A DNA stretch of 64,000 bases from Mycolicibacterium crocinum (lineage in GTDB: Bacteria > Actinomycetota > Actinomycetes > Mycobacteriales > Mycobacteriaceae), in contig NZ_CP092362.2 in assembly GCF_022370635.2 (NCBI RefSeq), positions 2,232,001 to 2,296,000 on the forward strand. The letters are read 5' to 3'. The notes under the pieces are model-generated. The model did not search any database and was not told the DNA's origin. It saw nothing but the letters and a program-made list of their open reading frames with translations. Positions 28,169 to 38,201 of this stretch are shown in pieces. How positions within the stretch are numbered: the first letter of the stretch is position 1; each line of letters begins with the position of its first letter. Made by a program: the position numbers and the translations under genes.

Positions 28169-31100
28169 GTGATTTCCAAAGTCCTCGTCGCCAATCGCGG
28201 TGAGATCGCCATCCGAGCTTTCCGCGCCGCGTACGAACTGGGCATCGGAACGGTGGCGGTCTTTCCTTACGAGGACCGCAATTCGTTGCATCGACTGAAG
28301 GCTGATGAGTCCTATCAGATCGGTGATATCGGGCATCCGGTGCGGGCGTATCTGTCGGTCGAGGAGATCGTCGCCACCGCCCAGGCGGCCGGCGTCGACG
28401 CGATTTATCCCGGTTACGGCTTCCTGTCGGAGAATCCCGAACTTGCGGCGGCGTGCGCGGCTTCGGGTATCACGTTCATCGGGCCGGACGCTTCGATCCT
28501 CGAGCTCACCGGAAACAAGGCGCGTGCGATCACTGCGGCCCGGGATGCCGGTCTGCCGGTGCTGGCGTCCTCGGCTCCGTCGGCCTCGGTGGACGAGTTG
28601 GTCGAGGCCGCCCGGTCGATGGAGTTCCCGCTGTTCGTCAAGGCCGTCGCCGGCGGTGGCGGCCGGGGCATGCGGCGGGTGAGCGAGCCCTCGACGCTGC
28701 CCGAGGCCATCGAGGCCGCCAGTCGTGAGGCCGAGTCGGCGTTCGGCGATGCCACCGTGTTCCTCGAGCAGGCGGTGGTGAACCCGCGCCATATCGAGGT
28801 TCAGATTCTGGCCGACACCTACGGCAACGTCATGCACCTCTATGAACGTGACTGCAGCGTGCAGCGCAGGCATCAGAAGGTCATCGAGCTGGCGCCCGCA
28901 CCCAACCTGGATCCCGATCTGCGTGACCAGATCTGCGCGGACGCCGTGGCCTTCGCCCGGCACATCGGCTACACCTGTGCCGGCACCGTCGAGTTCCTGC
29001 TCGACGAGCGTGGGCGCCACGTCTTCATCGAGATGAATCCGCGGATCCAGGTGGAGCACACCGTGACCGAGGAGATCACTGATGTCGACCTGGTCTCGGC
29101 GCAGCTGCGGATCGCGTCGGGGGAGTCGCTGACCGATCTGGGGCTGAGCCAAGCGACGATCGCACCGCACGGTGCGGCCCTGCAGTGCCGCATCACCACC
29201 GAGGACCCGGCCAACGGATTCCGGCCCGACACCGGCCGGATCACCACCTACCGTTCGCCGGGCGGGGCGGGTATCCGCCTAGACGGCGGAACCCATCTCG
29301 GCGCCGAGGTCGCCGCGCACTTCGACTCGATGCTGGTCAAGCTGACCTGTCGCGGTCGTGATTTCCCGACCGCGGTGGCCCGGGCCAAGCGGGCGGTGGC
29401 CGAGTTCCGCATTCGCGGTGTGTCGACGAATATCCCGTTCCTGCAGGCGGTTCTGGACGATCCGGACTTTCAGGCCGGCCGGATCACCACCTCGTTCATC
29501 GACGAGCGCCCGGAACTGCTGACCGCGCGCACCTCGGCGGACCGCGGCACCAAGATGTTGAAGTTCCTGGCCGAGGTGACCGTCAACTCGCCCTACCGGG
29601 ACCGGCCCCGGTACTACCCGCAGGACAAGCTGCCCGATATCGACATCACGGCACCCCCACCGCCGGGCAGCAAGCAGCGCCTCGAGGAACTCGGGCCGCA
29701 GGGATTTGCCCAGTGGCTCAAGGAAACTCCGGCGATCGGCGTCACCGACACGACGTTCCGCGACGCCCATCAGTCGCTGCTGGCGACACGGGTGCGCTCG
29801 TCGGGATTGCTGAAAGTCGCGCCCTACATCGCCAGGATGACGCCGGAGCTGCTGTCCATCGAGTGCTGGGGCGGTGCGACTTACGATGTGGCGCTTCGGT
29901 TCTTGAAGGAAGATCCGTGGGAGCGGCTGGCCTCGTTGCGGGAGGCGATCCCGAACATCTGCCTGCAGATGCTGCTGCGCGGCCGCAACACGGTGGGCTA
30001 CACCCCGTATCCGGAGATGGTGACGCACGCCTTCGTCGACGAGGCTGCCCGCAACGGTGTCGACATCTTCCGAATCTTCGACGCGCTCAACAACGTTGAG
30101 TCGATGCGACCGGCGATCGATGCGGTACGCGCGACGGGTTCGGCGGTCGCCGAGGTCGCGATGTCCTACACCGGCGACCTGTCCAACCCGGGCGAGACGC
30201 TCTACACCCTGGACTACTGGCTGCGGCTGGCCGAGCAGATCGTCGACGCCGGTGCGCACGTGTTGGCGATCAAGGACATGGCCGGGCTGCTGCGCCCGCC
30301 GGCCGCGGCCACGCTGGTCTCGGCGCTGCGCAGCCGCTTCGACCTGCCGGTGCACGTGCACACCCACGACACCCCCGGTGGGCAGCTGGCCACCTATACC
30401 GCGGCCTGGCATGCCGGAGCGAGTGCGGTCGACGGCGCGGCCGCGCCGCTGTCGGGCACCACCAGCCAGCCGCCGCTGTCGGCGATCGTCGCCGCCGCGG
30501 CACACACGCCGTTCGACACTGGCATCAGCCTCGATGCGGTGTGCGATTTGGAGCCGTACTGGGAGCTGTTGCGCCGGGTGTACGCCCCGTTCGAGGCCGG
30601 TCTGCCCGCGCCGACCGGGCGGGTGTACCACCATGAGATCCCCGGCGGACAGCTGAGCAATCTGCGCACGCAGGCCATCGCGCTGGGGCTGGGCGAGCGG
30701 TTCGAAGACGTCGAGAACGCCTACGCCGGAGCCGACCGGATCCTGGGGCGGTTGGTCAAAGTCACCCCGTCGAGCAAGGTGGTCGGCGATCTGGCGCTGG
30801 CGCTGGTGGGTGCGGGTATCACCGCCGAGGAGTTCGCCGAAGACCCGGCGCGTCACGACATCCCCGATTCGGTGATCGGATTCCTGCGCGGCGAGCTGGG
30901 TGACCCACCCGGCGGATGGCCAGAACCGTTGCGTACCAAGGCATTGGAAGGTCGTGGAGCCGCCAAGGCCGAGCAGCCGCTGTCGGTCGAGGACGAGAAA
31001 GTGCTCGGTGAACCCGGCCCGGCCCGCCAAGCTGCGCTCAACCGGCTGTTGTTCCCCGGTCCCACAAGGGAATTCGAGGCCCACCGCGAGGAGTACGGTG

Positions 31101-31576
31101 ACACCTCGGGCCTGAGCGCCAACCAGTTCTGGTCCGGCCTGCGGCACGGTGACGAGCACCGCATCGAACTCGAGCGCGGTGTCGAGCTCATCGTCGGGCT
31201 CGAGGCCATCTCCGAACCCGACGAACGCGGCATGCGCACCGTCATGTGCATCATCAACGGCCAGCTGCGGCCGGTGTTGGTGCGCGACACCAACATCGCC
31301 GAGACCGTGCCCGCAGCCGAGAAGGCCGACCGCACCAACCCCGATCATGTCGCCGCCCCGTTCGCGGGGGTGGTCACCGTCGGGGTCAGCGTCGACGAGA
31401 AGGTCAAAGCGGGTCAGACCATCGCCACCATCGAGGCGATGAAGATGGAAGCCGCCATCACCGCACCCAAGAGCGGCACCGTCACCCGCGTCGCCGTCGG
31501 CAGCACCGCCCAGGTCGAAGGTGGTGACCTGCTGGTGGTGATCGGTTCGGAGGGATTGACCGGGGGATCGGCCTGA
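28169..31576 (+). CDS. pyc: Pyruvate carboxylase
   Basis: 1135 residues from GTG, single-chain form. Biotin carboxylase domain (1-~450; [22 protein letters not shown] at the start, ATP loop [13 protein letters not shown]), carboxyltransferase domain (~530-800; [15 protein letters not shown]), and C-terminal biotinyl domain with AMKMEAAI, where K is biotinylated. It makes oxaloacetate from pyruvate and bicarbonate for the TCA cycle and gluconeogenesis. It corresponds to pca (Rv2967c). The TGA stop overlaps the apparent CTG start of rsmD. Confidence 0.98.
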   Translation: MISKVLVANRGEIAIRAFRAAYELGIGTVAVFPYEDRNSLHRLKADESYQIGDIGHPVRAYLSVEEIVATAQAAGVDAIYPGYGFLSENPELAAACAASGITFIGPDASILELTGNKARAITAARDAGLPVLASSAPSASVDELVEAARSMEFPLFVKAVAGGGGRGMRRVSEPSTLPEAIEAASREAESAFGDATVFLEQAVVNPRHIEVQILADTYGNVMHLYERDCSVQRRHQKVIELAPAPNLDPDLRDQICADAVAFARHIGYTCAGTVEFLLDERGRHVFIEMNPRIQVEHTVTEEITDVDLVSAQLRIASGESLTDLGLSQATIAPHGAALQCRITTEDPANGFRPDTGRITTYRSPGGAGIRLDGGTHLGAEVAAHFDSMLVKLTCRGRDFPTAVARAKRAVAEFRIRGVSTNIPFLQAVLDDPDFQAGRITTSFIDERPELLTARTSADRGTKMLKFLAEVTVNSPYRDRPRYYPQDKLPDIDITAPPPPGSKQRLEELGPQGFAQWLKETPAIGVTDTTFRDAHQSLLATRVRSSGLLKVAPYIARMTPELLSIECWGGATYDVALRFLKEDPWERLASLREAIPNICLQMLLRGRNTVGYTPYPEMVTHAFVDEAARNGVDIFRIFDALNNVESMRPAIDAVRATGSAVAEVAMSYTGDLSNPGETLYTLDYWLRLAEQIVDAGAHVLAIKDMAGLLRPPAAATLVSALRSRFDLPVHVHTHDTPGGQLATYTAAWHAGASAVDGAAAPLSGTTSQPPLSAIVAAAAHTPFDTGISLDAVCDLEPYWELLRRVYAPFEAGLPAPTGRVYHHEIPGGQLSNLRTQAIALGLGERFEDVENAYAGADRILGRLVKVTPSSKVVGDLALALVGAGITAEEFAEDPARHDIPDSVIGFLRGELGDPPGGWPEPLRTKALEGRGAAKAEQPLSVEDEKVLGEPGPARQAALNRLLFPGPTREFEAHREEYGDTSGLSANQFWSGLRHGDEHRIELERGVELIVGLEAISEPDERGMRTVMCIINGQLRPVLVRDTNIAETVPAAEKADRTNPDHVAAPFAGVVTVGVSVDEKVKAGQTIATIEAMKMEAAITAPKSGTVTRVAVGSTAQVEGGDLLVVIGSEGLTGGSA

Positions 31577-32124
31577 CCCGCATCGTCGGGGGCAGCGCCG
31601 GCGGCCGGCGCCTCGAGGTGCCGCCGCGGGGTACCCGGCCGACGACCGACCGGGTGCGTGAGGCGCTGTTCAATGTCCTTGCCGCGCGCCGGGATTTCGA
31701 CGGTCTTCGGGTGCTCGACCTCTACGCCGGGTCTGGCGCACTCGGTCTCGAAGCCCTGTCGCGTGGTGCGTCATCCGCGCTCTTCGTCGAAAGTGATTCG
31801 CGCGCAGTCACTGTCATCAAACGCAATATCGAAACCCTCGGCCTGACGGGTGCGGCGGTGCGACGCGGTGCGGTCGCGACGGTTCTGGCGGCCGGGTCCG
31901 ATCAGCCGGTGGATTTGGTGCTGGCCGACCCGCCGTACGAGGTGTCGACGGCCGAGATCGAAGCACTGCTGGAGAGTCTGGAGCAGGGCGGCTGGCTGCG
32001 GTCGGAGTGCGTGGTCGTGATCGAGCGGCCGACGTCATCCCCGGAAATCGCCTGGCCGCCGGGGTGGACGCCATGGGACACCAGGCGCTACGGAGATACC
32101 CGCATCGAGATCGCGGCCTGCTAG
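31573..32124 (+). CDS. rsmD: 16S rRNA (guanine-966-N2) methyltransferase, probable CTG start
   Basis: 183 residues if started at CTG 31573, which overlaps pyc's stop as CTGA and gives (M)[17 protein letters not shown], the family's conserved N-terminus. The only ordinary start (GTG 31618) would delete this strand. An in-frame stop at 31525 excludes an earlier start. A GGGGGA stretch lies 5 bp before the CTG. SAM-binding [19 protein letters not shown] and catalytic ADPPYEV (DPPY) are present. It methylates G966 of 16S rRNA. coaD follows after 11 bp. Confidence 0.9.
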   Translation: MTRIVGGSAGGRRLEVPPRGTRPTTDRVREALFNVLAARRDFDGLRVLDLYAGSGALGLEALSRGASSALFVESDSRAVTVIKRNIETLGLTGAAVRRGAVATVLAAGSDQPVDLVLADPPYEVSTAEIEALLESLEQGGWLRSECVVVIERPTSSPEIAWPPGWTPWDTRRYGDTRIEIAAC

Positions 32125-32135
32125 CGTCATCCGCT

Positions 32136-32621
32136 ATGAGTGGCGCGGTATGCCCGGGATCGTTCGATCCGGTGACGCTGGGTCATATCGACGTCTTCGA
32201 GCGGGCCGCAGCGCAATTCGACGAGGTGATCGTCGCCGTGCTGATCAACCCAAAGAAGTCGGGGATGTTCGATATCGACGAGCGGATCGCGATGATCGAA
32301 GAAGCGTGCGCGCATCTGCCGAACCTGCGCGCCGAGTCCGGCCAGGGCCTGGTCGTCGACTTCGTCAAACAGCGCGGGCTGACCGCGATCGTCAAAGGTC
32401 TGCGTACCGGAACCGATTTCGAGTACGAGCTGCAGATGGCCCAGATGAACAAGCACATCGCCGGGGTGGACACCTTCTTCGTGGCCACCACACCGCAGTA
32501 TTCGTTCGTCTCCTCGTCGCTGGCCAAAGAAGTCGCCACCTTGGGCGGTGACGTGTCAGCGCTGCTGCCGGAGTCGGTGAACCGTCGCCTGCAGGCCAAG
32601 CTGGCCCAGCGCGACCGCTGA
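32136..32621 (+). CDS. coaD: Phosphopantetheine adenylyltransferase
   Basis: 161 residues, exactly the mycobacterial length. It catalyses the fourth step of CoA synthesis (ATP plus 4'-phosphopantetheine). Motifs are [19 protein letters not shown] (TxGH nucleotide-binding) and [20 protein letters not shown]. An in-frame extension upstream lies inside rsmD and is not family-like. In M. tuberculosis the PDIM locus follows this gene; here it is absent. Confidence 0.98.
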   Translation: MSGAVCPGSFDPVTLGHIDVFERAAAQFDEVIVAVLINPKKSGMFDIDERIAMIEEACAHLPNLRAESGQGLVVDFVKQRGLTAIVKGLRTGTDFEYELQMAQMNKHIAGVDTFFVATTPQYSFVSSSLAKEVATLGGDVSALLPESVNRRLQAKLAQRDR

Positions 32622-32622
32622 C

Positions 32623-32648
32623 GTTTTGGGCCCAGGTGCCCCGGGTAT
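32623..32648 (+). promoter_or_regulatory. SigF-type promoter for the haemerythrin gene
   Basis: GTTT (32623-32626), a 16-bp spacer and GGGTAT (32643-32648). This matches the mycobacterial SigF consensus GTTT-N15-17-GGGTAT exactly. Transcription would start around 32655, giving a ~50-nt leader before the GTG. It implies control by the general-stress sigma factor. Confidence 0.75.
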
Positions 32649-32704
32649 CGCGTGGTTGGCGCACAGCCCCGCGCCACAAGCCCCAATGCAGCGGAGGTAT
32701 TGCT

Positions 32705-33271
32705 GTGGTCGAAACATTCGTGCAGTCCACGACCGACGTCGTCGACTTCCTCAAGGACCAGCACAACCTGATCAAGGACATGTTCGACGAGGTGTTGCAC
32801 GCCTCGGATCCCAAGGCCAGGGAAAAGGCGTTCGTCGACCTGCGGCAGCTCCTGGCCGTCCACGAAACCGCCGAAGAGATGGTCGTTCATCCGCGGGCGC
32901 GGATGGAGGTCACCGACGGCGACAGCATCGTCGACGCCCGGCTCAAAGAGGAGCATGAGGCCAAGGAACAACTCTCCGCGCTAGAGAAGATGGACATCGA
33001 CTCCAAGGAGTTCCTCGACGAGCTCGCCAAGTTCCGCGACGCGGTGATCGAGCACGCCGAACACGAGGAGAACGAGGAGTTCAACCAGCTGCAGTCCGAA
33101 CTGGACGCGCCGGACCTGGAGCGGATGGTCGGCGCGGTACGCGCAGCCCAGGCGATTGCACCCACCCGTCCGCATCCCGGTGTCGAATCGGCGAAGCTGA
33201 ATTTCGCCGTCGGCCCGTTCGCCTCAATGCTCGACCGCGCCCGCGACGTGATCTCGGCGGCGCTCAAGTAG
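32705..33271 (+). CDS. Haemerythrin HHE domain protein
   Basis: 188 residues from GTG 32705 (GGAGG ahead); the upstream in-frame region holds the SigF promoter, so the longer reading is rejected. The metal-binding pattern shows H20 in FLKDQHNLIK, HETAEEMVVHP, EEHEAKEQL and HAEHEENEEF, giving a di-iron four-helix bundle for O2, NO or peroxide. The C-terminal ~50 residues form an extra helix-rich tail. It sits between coaD and sepIVA, where fast-growing mycobacteria keep a haemerythrin-like gene implicated in oxidant response. Confidence 0.9.
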   Translation: MVETFVQSTTDVVDFLKDQHNLIKDMFDEVLHASDPKAREKAFVDLRQLLAVHETAEEMVVHPRARMEVTDGDSIVDARLKEEHEAKEQLSALEKMDIDSKEFLDELAKFRDAVIEHAEHEENEEFNQLQSELDAPDLERMVGAVRAAQAIAPTRPHPGVESAKLNFAVGPFASMLDRARDVISAALK

Positions 33272-33441
33272 CGACGGAATTGCACCGCGGAGGGCGCCAG
33301 GCCGACATAATCACCGACGGGACGCCCTCTGACCGGTGCGGTTAGCAAAAAAGTCTTTCCGACACACCGGCCCGCCACCGCAGTCACAGGCGTAACACCA
33401 GGCACACTGGTCACTACCAACTACGCCAGGAGGGCGGCGCC

Positions 33442-34179
33442 GTGTACCGAGTTTTTGAAGCACTCGACGAGTTGAGCGCGATTGTCGAAGAGGCCCGCGG
33501 CGTTCCGATGACGGCTGGTTGCGTGGTTCCGCGCGGTGACGTGTTGGAGCTCATCGACGACATCAAGGACGCCATCCCCGGCGAACTCGACGACGCTCAG
33601 GATGTGTTGGACGCCCGCGACTCGCTGCTGCGCGAGGCCAAGGAGCACTCCGACTCGATGGTGTCGAACTCGACCGCTGAGGCCGACTCGCTGCTGAGCC
33701 ATGCGCGCGCCGAGGCCGACCGGTTGCTGGCCGAAGCCAAATCCCAGGCCGACCGGATGGTGGCCGAGGCCCGCCAGCACAGCGAGCGGATGGTCGCCGA
33801 GGCCCGCGAGGAGTCCGGACGCCTGGCGGCCACGGCCAAGCGGGAGTACGAGGCGGCCACCAGCAGGGCCAAGGCCGAGGCCGACCGGCTCGTGGAGAAC
33901 GGCAACATCTCCTACGAGAAGGCCGTGCAGGAAGGCATCAAGGAGCAGCAGCGCCTGGTCTCGCAGACCGAGGTCGTCCAGGCGGCCAACGCCGAGTCGA
34001 CTCGACTGATCGACACCGCCCACGCCGAAGCCGACCGGCTGCGCGGCGAGTGCGACATCTACGTCGACAACAAGCTCGCCCAGTTCGAGGACTACCTCAA
34101 CGGCACCCTGCGTTCGGTGAGCCGCGGTCGTCATCAGCTGCGCACCGCCGCCGGAACTCACGATTACGTGCAGCGCTGA
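33442..34179 (+). CDS. sepIVA: SepIVA, DivIVA-like septation protein
   Basis: 245 residues from GTG, preceded by AGGAGGG. Long coiled coil with Ala/Glu/Arg heptads (~60-210), and an N-terminal YRVFEALDELSAIVEEARGVP that corresponds to the DivIVA-like domain. It corresponds to Rv2927c, an essential mycobacterial protein at the septum and intracellular membrane domain that controls division and polar growth. The 170-bp upstream spacer holds no recognised promoter box. Confidence 0.93.
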   Translation: MYRVFEALDELSAIVEEARGVPMTAGCVVPRGDVLELIDDIKDAIPGELDDAQDVLDARDSLLREAKEHSDSMVSNSTAEADSLLSHARAEADRLLAEAKSQADRMVAEARQHSERMVAEAREESGRLAATAKREYEAATSRAKAEADRLVENGNISYEKAVQEGIKEQQRLVSQTEVVQAANAESTRLIDTAHAEADRLRGECDIYVDNKLAQFEDYLNGTLRSVSRGRHQLRTAAGTHDYVQR

Positions 34180-34237
34180 TCGGCGCGACCCGTGCCTACC
34201 GGCTGATTCGGACGGAGCCGGGTTTTAAGATCGGATT

Positions 34238-34837
34238 ATGGCGACGCTGAACAGTGCTCACGCGAAGCACAAGTCACGGTCGCCGCTCGTATTCGACATC
34301 TCCCGGTTGGGCCGGCGCCCCGGAGCCATGCTGGAGTTGCACGAGACCGTGCCCAGTCCGTCGCGCATCGGACTGGACCTGATCGCGATCGAACGCGGTG
34401 CGGACCTGACCCTGGACTTGCGGCTGGAATCGGTATCGGAGGGCGTTCTGGTCACCGGCACGGTGTACGCGCCGACCCGCGGGGAGTGTTCCCGCTGCCT
34501 GACCGAGATCACCGGTGATGTCGAGATCTCGTTGACCGAACTGTTCGCCTACCCCGACAGCGCCACCGAATCGACCACCGAGGAAGACGAAGTCGGCCAC
34601 GTCATCGACCAGACCATCGACCTCGAACAGTCAATCGTCGACGCCGTCGGGCTCGCCCTGCCGTTCGCCCCGGTGTGCTCGGACGACTGCCCGGGTCTGT
34701 GCCCGCAGTGCGGTGTCTCACTCAGCGCCGAACCGGATCACCAGCACGACGTGATCGACCCACGGTTTGCCAAGTTGGCGAGCATGTTCCCCGCCGAAGA
34801 TCCCGACGCCCCCGAGCCGGGGGCCGGTACTTCGTGA
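34238..34837 (+). CDS. DUF177/YceD-family protein
   Basis: 199 residues. The family is linked to 23S rRNA or ribosome assembly and usually sits beside rpmF; here rpmF is absent, as in other mycobacteria. Conserved features are [12 protein letters not shown] and [13 protein letters not shown], which form a likely zinc-binding set. It corresponds to Rv2926c. The stop overlaps the rnc start (GTGA). Confidence 0.9.
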   Translation: MATLNSAHAKHKSRSPLVFDISRLGRRPGAMLELHETVPSPSRIGLDLIAIERGADLTLDLRLESVSEGVLVTGTVYAPTRGECSRCLTEITGDVEISLTELFAYPDSATESTTEEDEVGHVIDQTIDLEQSIVDAVGLALPFAPVCSDDCPGLCPQCGVSLSAEPDHQHDVIDPRFAKLASMFPAEDPDAPEPGAGTS

Positions 34838-35526
34838 GCCCACCACGCGAAAACCTGCTGGCCGCATTGGGCGTCGACATGGCCGAAGACTTGCTGACCT
34901 TGGCTCTGACGCATCGCAGCTACGCCTACGAGCACGGCGGACTGCCCACCAACGAACGGCTGGAATTCCTCGGCGATGCGGTGCTCGGCCTGACGATCAC
35001 CGACGAGCTGTTCCACCGCCACCCGGAGCGCACCGAAGGTGACCTGGCCAAGCTGCGCGCCAGCATCGTCAACACCCAGGCGCTGGCCGACGTGGGGCGC
35101 GGCCTCACCGATGAAGGGCTGGGCGCGCACCTGCTCCTGGGCCGCGGCGAGGTCAACACCGGCGGGGCCGACAAGTCCAGCATTCTCGCCGACGGCATGG
35201 AGTCTCTGCTGGGCGCGGTATATCTCCAGCACGGCATCGACGTTGCGCGGGACGTGATTCTGCGGTTGTTCGGCAATCTGCTGGACACCGCCCCGACCCT
35301 GGGCGCGGGCCTGGACTGGAAAACCAGCCTGCAGGAGCTCACCGCGTCACGCAGTCTGGGACCGCCGTCCTACGTGGTCACCTCGACCGGGCCCGATCAC
35401 GACAAGGAGTTCACCGCCGTGGTCATGGTGATGGACACCGAGTACGGCCACGGCGTGGGCCGGTCGAAGAAGGAAGCCGAGCAGAGGGCGGCCGCCGCGG
35501 CCTGGAATGCGTTGGACAACGCTTGA
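34834..35526 (+). CDS. rnc: Ribonuclease III
   Basis: 230 residues from GTG 34834, coupled to DUF177. The catalytic signature is [14 protein letters not shown] (residues ~37-50), with a second metal-site Glu in [14 protein letters not shown]. The C-terminal dsRBD (~155-230) ends [16 protein letters not shown]. It processes rRNA precursors and structured mRNA. The frame is open upstream, but those residues are the shadow of DUF177. Confidence 0.97.
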   Translation: MSPPRENLLAALGVDMAEDLLTLALTHRSYAYEHGGLPTNERLEFLGDAVLGLTITDELFHRHPERTEGDLAKLRASIVNTQALADVGRGLTDEGLGAHLLLGRGEVNTGGADKSSILADGMESLLGAVYLQHGIDVARDVILRLFGNLLDTAPTLGAGLDWKTSLQELTASRSLGPPSYVVTSTGPDHDKEFTAVVMVMDTEYGHGVGRSKKEAEQRAAAAAWNALDNA

Positions 35527-35550
35527 GCCACAGTCGTATTCGCAGTTCTG

Positions 35551-36399
35551 ATGCCTGAACTACCCGAGGTCGAGGTCGTCCGGCGCGGTTTGCAGGCGCA
35601 TGTCGCCGGTCGGTCGATCTCGGCGGTGCGGGTGCACCACCCGCGGGCCGTGCGCAGGCACGAGGCAGGTGCCGCCGACCTGACCGCCCGGCTGCTCGAC
35701 GCGCAGATCACCGGGACCGACCGGCGTGGAAAGTACCTGTGGCTCAACCTTTCTGACGAGACCGCTTTAGTCGTGCATCTGGGGATGAGCGGCCAGATGC
35801 TGCTCGGGCCGGTGCCCAACACCAATCACCTGCGCATCGCGGCATTGCTCGACGACGGCACCGCGCTGAGTTTCGTCGACCAGCGGACGTTCGGCGGATG
35901 GCAGCTGGCCGACCTGGTCGACGTCGACGGCAGCCGGGTGCCCGAGCCGGTGGCCCATATCGCCCGCGATCCGCTGGACCCGCGGTTCGACCGCGATGCC
36001 GTCGTTACGGTGTTGCGCCGCAAGCACTCCGAGATCAAGCGGCAACTCCTCGACCAGACCGTGGTGTCGGGTATCGGCAACATCTACGCCGACGAGGCGT
36101 TGTGGCGCGCCAAGATCAACGGTGCGCGGCTGGCCGCCAACCTGACCCGCCGCCAGCTGGGCGAGCTGCTCGACGCGGCTACCGAAGTCATGCGCGAGGC
36201 ACTCGGCCAGGGCGGCACGTCGTTCGACTCGCTGTACGTCAACGTCAACGGGCAGTCCGGTTACTTCGACCGGTCACTGAACGTCTACGGCCGCGAGGAT
36301 CTGCCCTGCCCGCGCTGCGGTACCGCGATCCGCCGCGAGAAGTTCATGAACCGCTCGTCGTTCTTCTGTCCGAAATGCCAACCGCGGCCGCGGCGTTGA
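35551..36399 (+). CDS. mutM: Formamidopyrimidine-DNA glycosylase
   Basis: 282 residues. It removes 8-oxoguanine and Fapy lesions. The N-terminal [13 protein letters not shown] has the catalytic Pro/Glu, the helix-two-turn-helix is [14 protein letters not shown], and the zinc finger [24 protein letters not shown] lies at the C-terminus. Full length. It follows rnc by 24 bp. It pairs functionally with MutT1 and Ung, also in this window. Confidence 0.98.
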   Translation: MPELPEVEVVRRGLQAHVAGRSISAVRVHHPRAVRRHEAGAADLTARLLDAQITGTDRRGKYLWLNLSDETALVVHLGMSGQMLLGPVPNTNHLRIAALLDDGTALSFVDQRTFGGWQLADLVDVDGSRVPEPVAHIARDPLDPRFDRDAVVTVLRRKHSEIKRQLLDQTVVSGIGNIYADEALWRAKINGARLAANLTRRQLGELLDAATEVMREALGQGGTSFDSLYVNVNGQSGYFDRSLNVYGREDLPCPRCGTAIRREKFMNRSSFFCPKCQPRPRR

Positions 36400-36404
36400 A
36401 CCGT

Positions 36405-36448
36405 CGAGATCGACGTTGTGCAGTGATTTACTCGTACTTTCCCGACCA
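36405..36448. repeat. Palindromic repeat copy B, left half
   Basis: CGAGATCGACGTTGTGCAGTG..TTTACTCG matches the start of copy A (14099) nearly base for base, then diverges after the TTTACTCG stretch. It lies directly after mutM and borders the IS110 element. Confidence 0.7.
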
Positions 36449-36463
36449 AATATTGCTCCTATG

Positions 36464-37522
36464 TCAAGCGGCGAGCGGTTGGTGGGTGGTGTGGTGACGG
36501 GATTTCTCGTCGGCGTTGAGTCGGTTGAACACGGTGCGGCTGAGACGTCGTTTGAGGCACCGCAATGCTTCTGAAGAGGAGTCACCGCCGGCAAGTCGTT
36601 TTCGGTAATAGGCCTGTCCAGCGCTTGAGGTCATGCCGATCTGAGTGATGGCAATGCGGTGCAGGGCGGCGTTGAGTTGGCGGTTGCCGGACCTGTTGAG
36701 ACGCATTCGACCAGCGGTGTTGCCTGACCAGGCAGGGATGGGCGCGCTGCCGTTGTGACGGGCGAAAGCGGCTTCGCTGGTGAATCGGCTGACGCCGGCG
36801 GATTCGCCGACCAGCTTGGCTGCGGTGAGCTCCCCGCAACCCGGCAGAGCCAGCAGGCTCGGCGCTACGGCTTGCACGGCGGCGCCGATCCGTTGGGTAA
36901 GGGCGTTGATCATGGCGGTGAGCCGAACGATGTCGGCCAACTCATCGGCAGCCACCTCGGCCAGCACTCCATCAAGGGCCGACAGCCAGTCCGCCAAACT
37001 CTTGTGGGTCTTGGCGCGATCCATTGATCTCTTCTTTGGGTTACGGGCGGGATCGAGCTCGTGAACCCGATTGAGGAACCGGTTGGTGATCGACGTGCGT
37101 TGCGCCACAAGGTCGTCCCGGCGATCGATCAACAGTTTCAACTCCCGTGACACCGTGTCATGGGTGGCCACAGGTAGATCAGGTTCACGCAATACCGCTC
37201 GTGCCACCGCTAGGGCGTCGATGGGGTCAGACTTGCCCCGATCCCGTCCGCCGGCACGCTGCAGGGCCATCAATTTTGGCGCTACCCGCACCACCTTCTG
37301 TCCGGCCGAGAGCAGATCACGTTCCAGGCGTGCGGACAGATTGCGGCAGTCCTCGATGCCCCACACCACGTCGCTACCGAACTTTTCCCGAGCCCACCGC
37401 ACCGCAGCAGTGTGTCCGGGCGTCGTTGCCGGGACCGTTTTGCTGCCCAGTTCACGGCCGACGTCATCGACGGCGACGAAGGTGTGGGTGCGCTTGTGTA
37501 CATCGGCTCCAATGACCACCAT
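36464..37522 (-). CDS. IS110-family DEDD transposase/recombinase
   Basis: 352 residues, complete and apparently intact. N-terminal RuvC-like DEDD domain with D7 (GADVHK), E57 (GIEDC), D99 and D102 (KSDPIDALAVARA). C-terminal Tnp/transposase_20 domain with LLALPGCGELTAAKLVGE and the serine-containing AFARHNGSAPIPAWSGNTAG..RLNRSGNRQLN. IS110 enzymes are now known to use an element-encoded bridge RNA to choose targets. Similar to mycobacterial IS110-group enzymes; I do not name the specific IS. Confidence 0.93.
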   Translation of the reverse strand: MVVIGADVHKRTHTFVAVDDVGRELGSKTVPATTPGHTAAVRWAREKFGSDVVWGIEDCRNLSARLERDLLSAGQKVVRVAPKLMALQRAGGRDRGKSDPIDALAVARAVLREPDLPVATHDTVSRELKLLIDRRDDLVAQRTSITNRFLNRVHELDPARNPKKRSMDRAKTHKSLADWLSALDGVLAEVAADELADIVRLTAMINALTQRIGAAVQAVAPSLLALPGCGELTAAKLVGESAGVSRFTSEAAFARHNGSAPIPAWSGNTAGRMRLNRSGNRQLNAALHRIAITQIGMTSSAGQAYYRKRLAGGDSSSEALRCLKRRLSRTVFNRLNADEKSRHHTTHQPLAA

Positions 37523-37760
37523 GGACAGTGCCTTCTTTCATCAAGAGGTGGATGAGCGAAGGTTGGGCCGGCCGGCTGGACACATCTCAGTGGGGGCGAT
37601 GCCACGCTCCTATCAAGTCACGCCGGTCGGTCCTTCCCACCTGATGTCGGCAAAACATTTGAATGCCAACCCCACGCAGGTGGCAGTCGGTTTGTGAGCA
37701 CACACACCAGGTGAGAAGAACCCAACCACCGCACAGCGGCGATTACGAAGATGACACTGA
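37523..37760 (-). ncRNA. Predicted IS110 bridge-RNA region
   Basis: The ~240-nt non-coding stretch 5' of the transposase gene is where IS110-group elements encode the bridge RNA that pairs with target and donor DNA. Here it is assigned from position and length only. I did not fold it or identify the two loops. No other gene is seen in this stretch. Confidence 0.35.
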
Positions 37761-37779
37761 GTCGGTTTGGGCGCAAGGA
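37761..37779. repeat. Palindromic repeat copy B, right half
   Basis: GTCGGTTTGGGCGCAAGGA matches GTCGGTTTGGGCGCGAAGGA at the end of copy A with one base missing. It includes the ribosome site (AAGGAG) of the OsmC-like gene, so the insertion stopped just short of that gene. Confidence 0.7.
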
Positions 37780-37784
37780 GACAC

Positions 37785-38201
37785 ATGACTGACCTGTGGG
37801 TGGAACGCACCGGCATCCGCCGCTACACCGGGCGCAGCAGCCGCGGCGCCGAGGTGCTGATCGGCTCGGAGACCGACGAGGGTGTGTTCACCCCGGGCGA
37901 GCTGCTGAAGATCGCGCTGGCGGGCTGCAGCGGACTGAGCAGTGATCAGCCGCTGCGCCGCCGCCTGGGTGACGACTATCCGGCGGTGATCCGGGTGTCC
38001 GGGGCGGCCGACCGGGACCAGGAGCGCTACCCGCTGCTCGAGGAGAAGCTGGAGATCGACCTGTCGGGGCTCTCGGCCGAGGAGATCGAACGGCTTGTTG
38101 TGGTGGTCAACCGGGCGATCGATCAGGTGTGCACGGTCGGTCGCACCCTGAAATCGGGCACCGAGGTGCGCTTCGAGGTGGATGACGTTGGCCGATCCTG
38201 A
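37785..38201 (+). CDS. OsmC-family protein
   Basis: 138 residues from ATG 37785 (AAGGAG at spacing 4). OsmC/Ohr fold with LLKIALAGCSGLSSD holding one cysteine of the usual pair. The second cysteine is in the DQVCTVGRTLK helix. Such proteins reduce organic hydroperoxides through lipoyl- or thiol-dependent partners. It corresponds to Rv2923c. With the IS element just upstream, it has lost its original 5' region up to the repeat. The acyP start overlaps its 3' end by 20 bp. Confidence 0.88.
   Translation: MTDLWVERTGIRRYTGRSSRGAEVLIGSETDEGVFTPGELLKIALAGCSGLSSDQPLRRRLGDDYPAVIRVSGAADRDQERYPLLEEKLEIDLSGLSAEEIERLVVVVNRAIDQVCTVGRTLKSGTEVRFEVDDVGRS

Larger units (their letters stand above)
36449..37760 (-). 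mobile_element. IS110-family insertion sequence (ends approximate)
   Basis: About 1.3 kb between the two halves of a split intergenic repeat. It carries one transposase. No terminal inverted repeats are seen, as expected for IS110-group elements. The exact ends cannot be fixed without an empty site; the limits given are where similarity to the uninterrupted repeat at 14.1 kb breaks off and resumes. Confidence 0.75.

Noticed and set aside
29279..31348. 689-residue open frame on - strand opposite pyc
   Set aside because: Antisense shadow of pyruvate carboxylase with Arg/Gly/His-rich, non-family composition.
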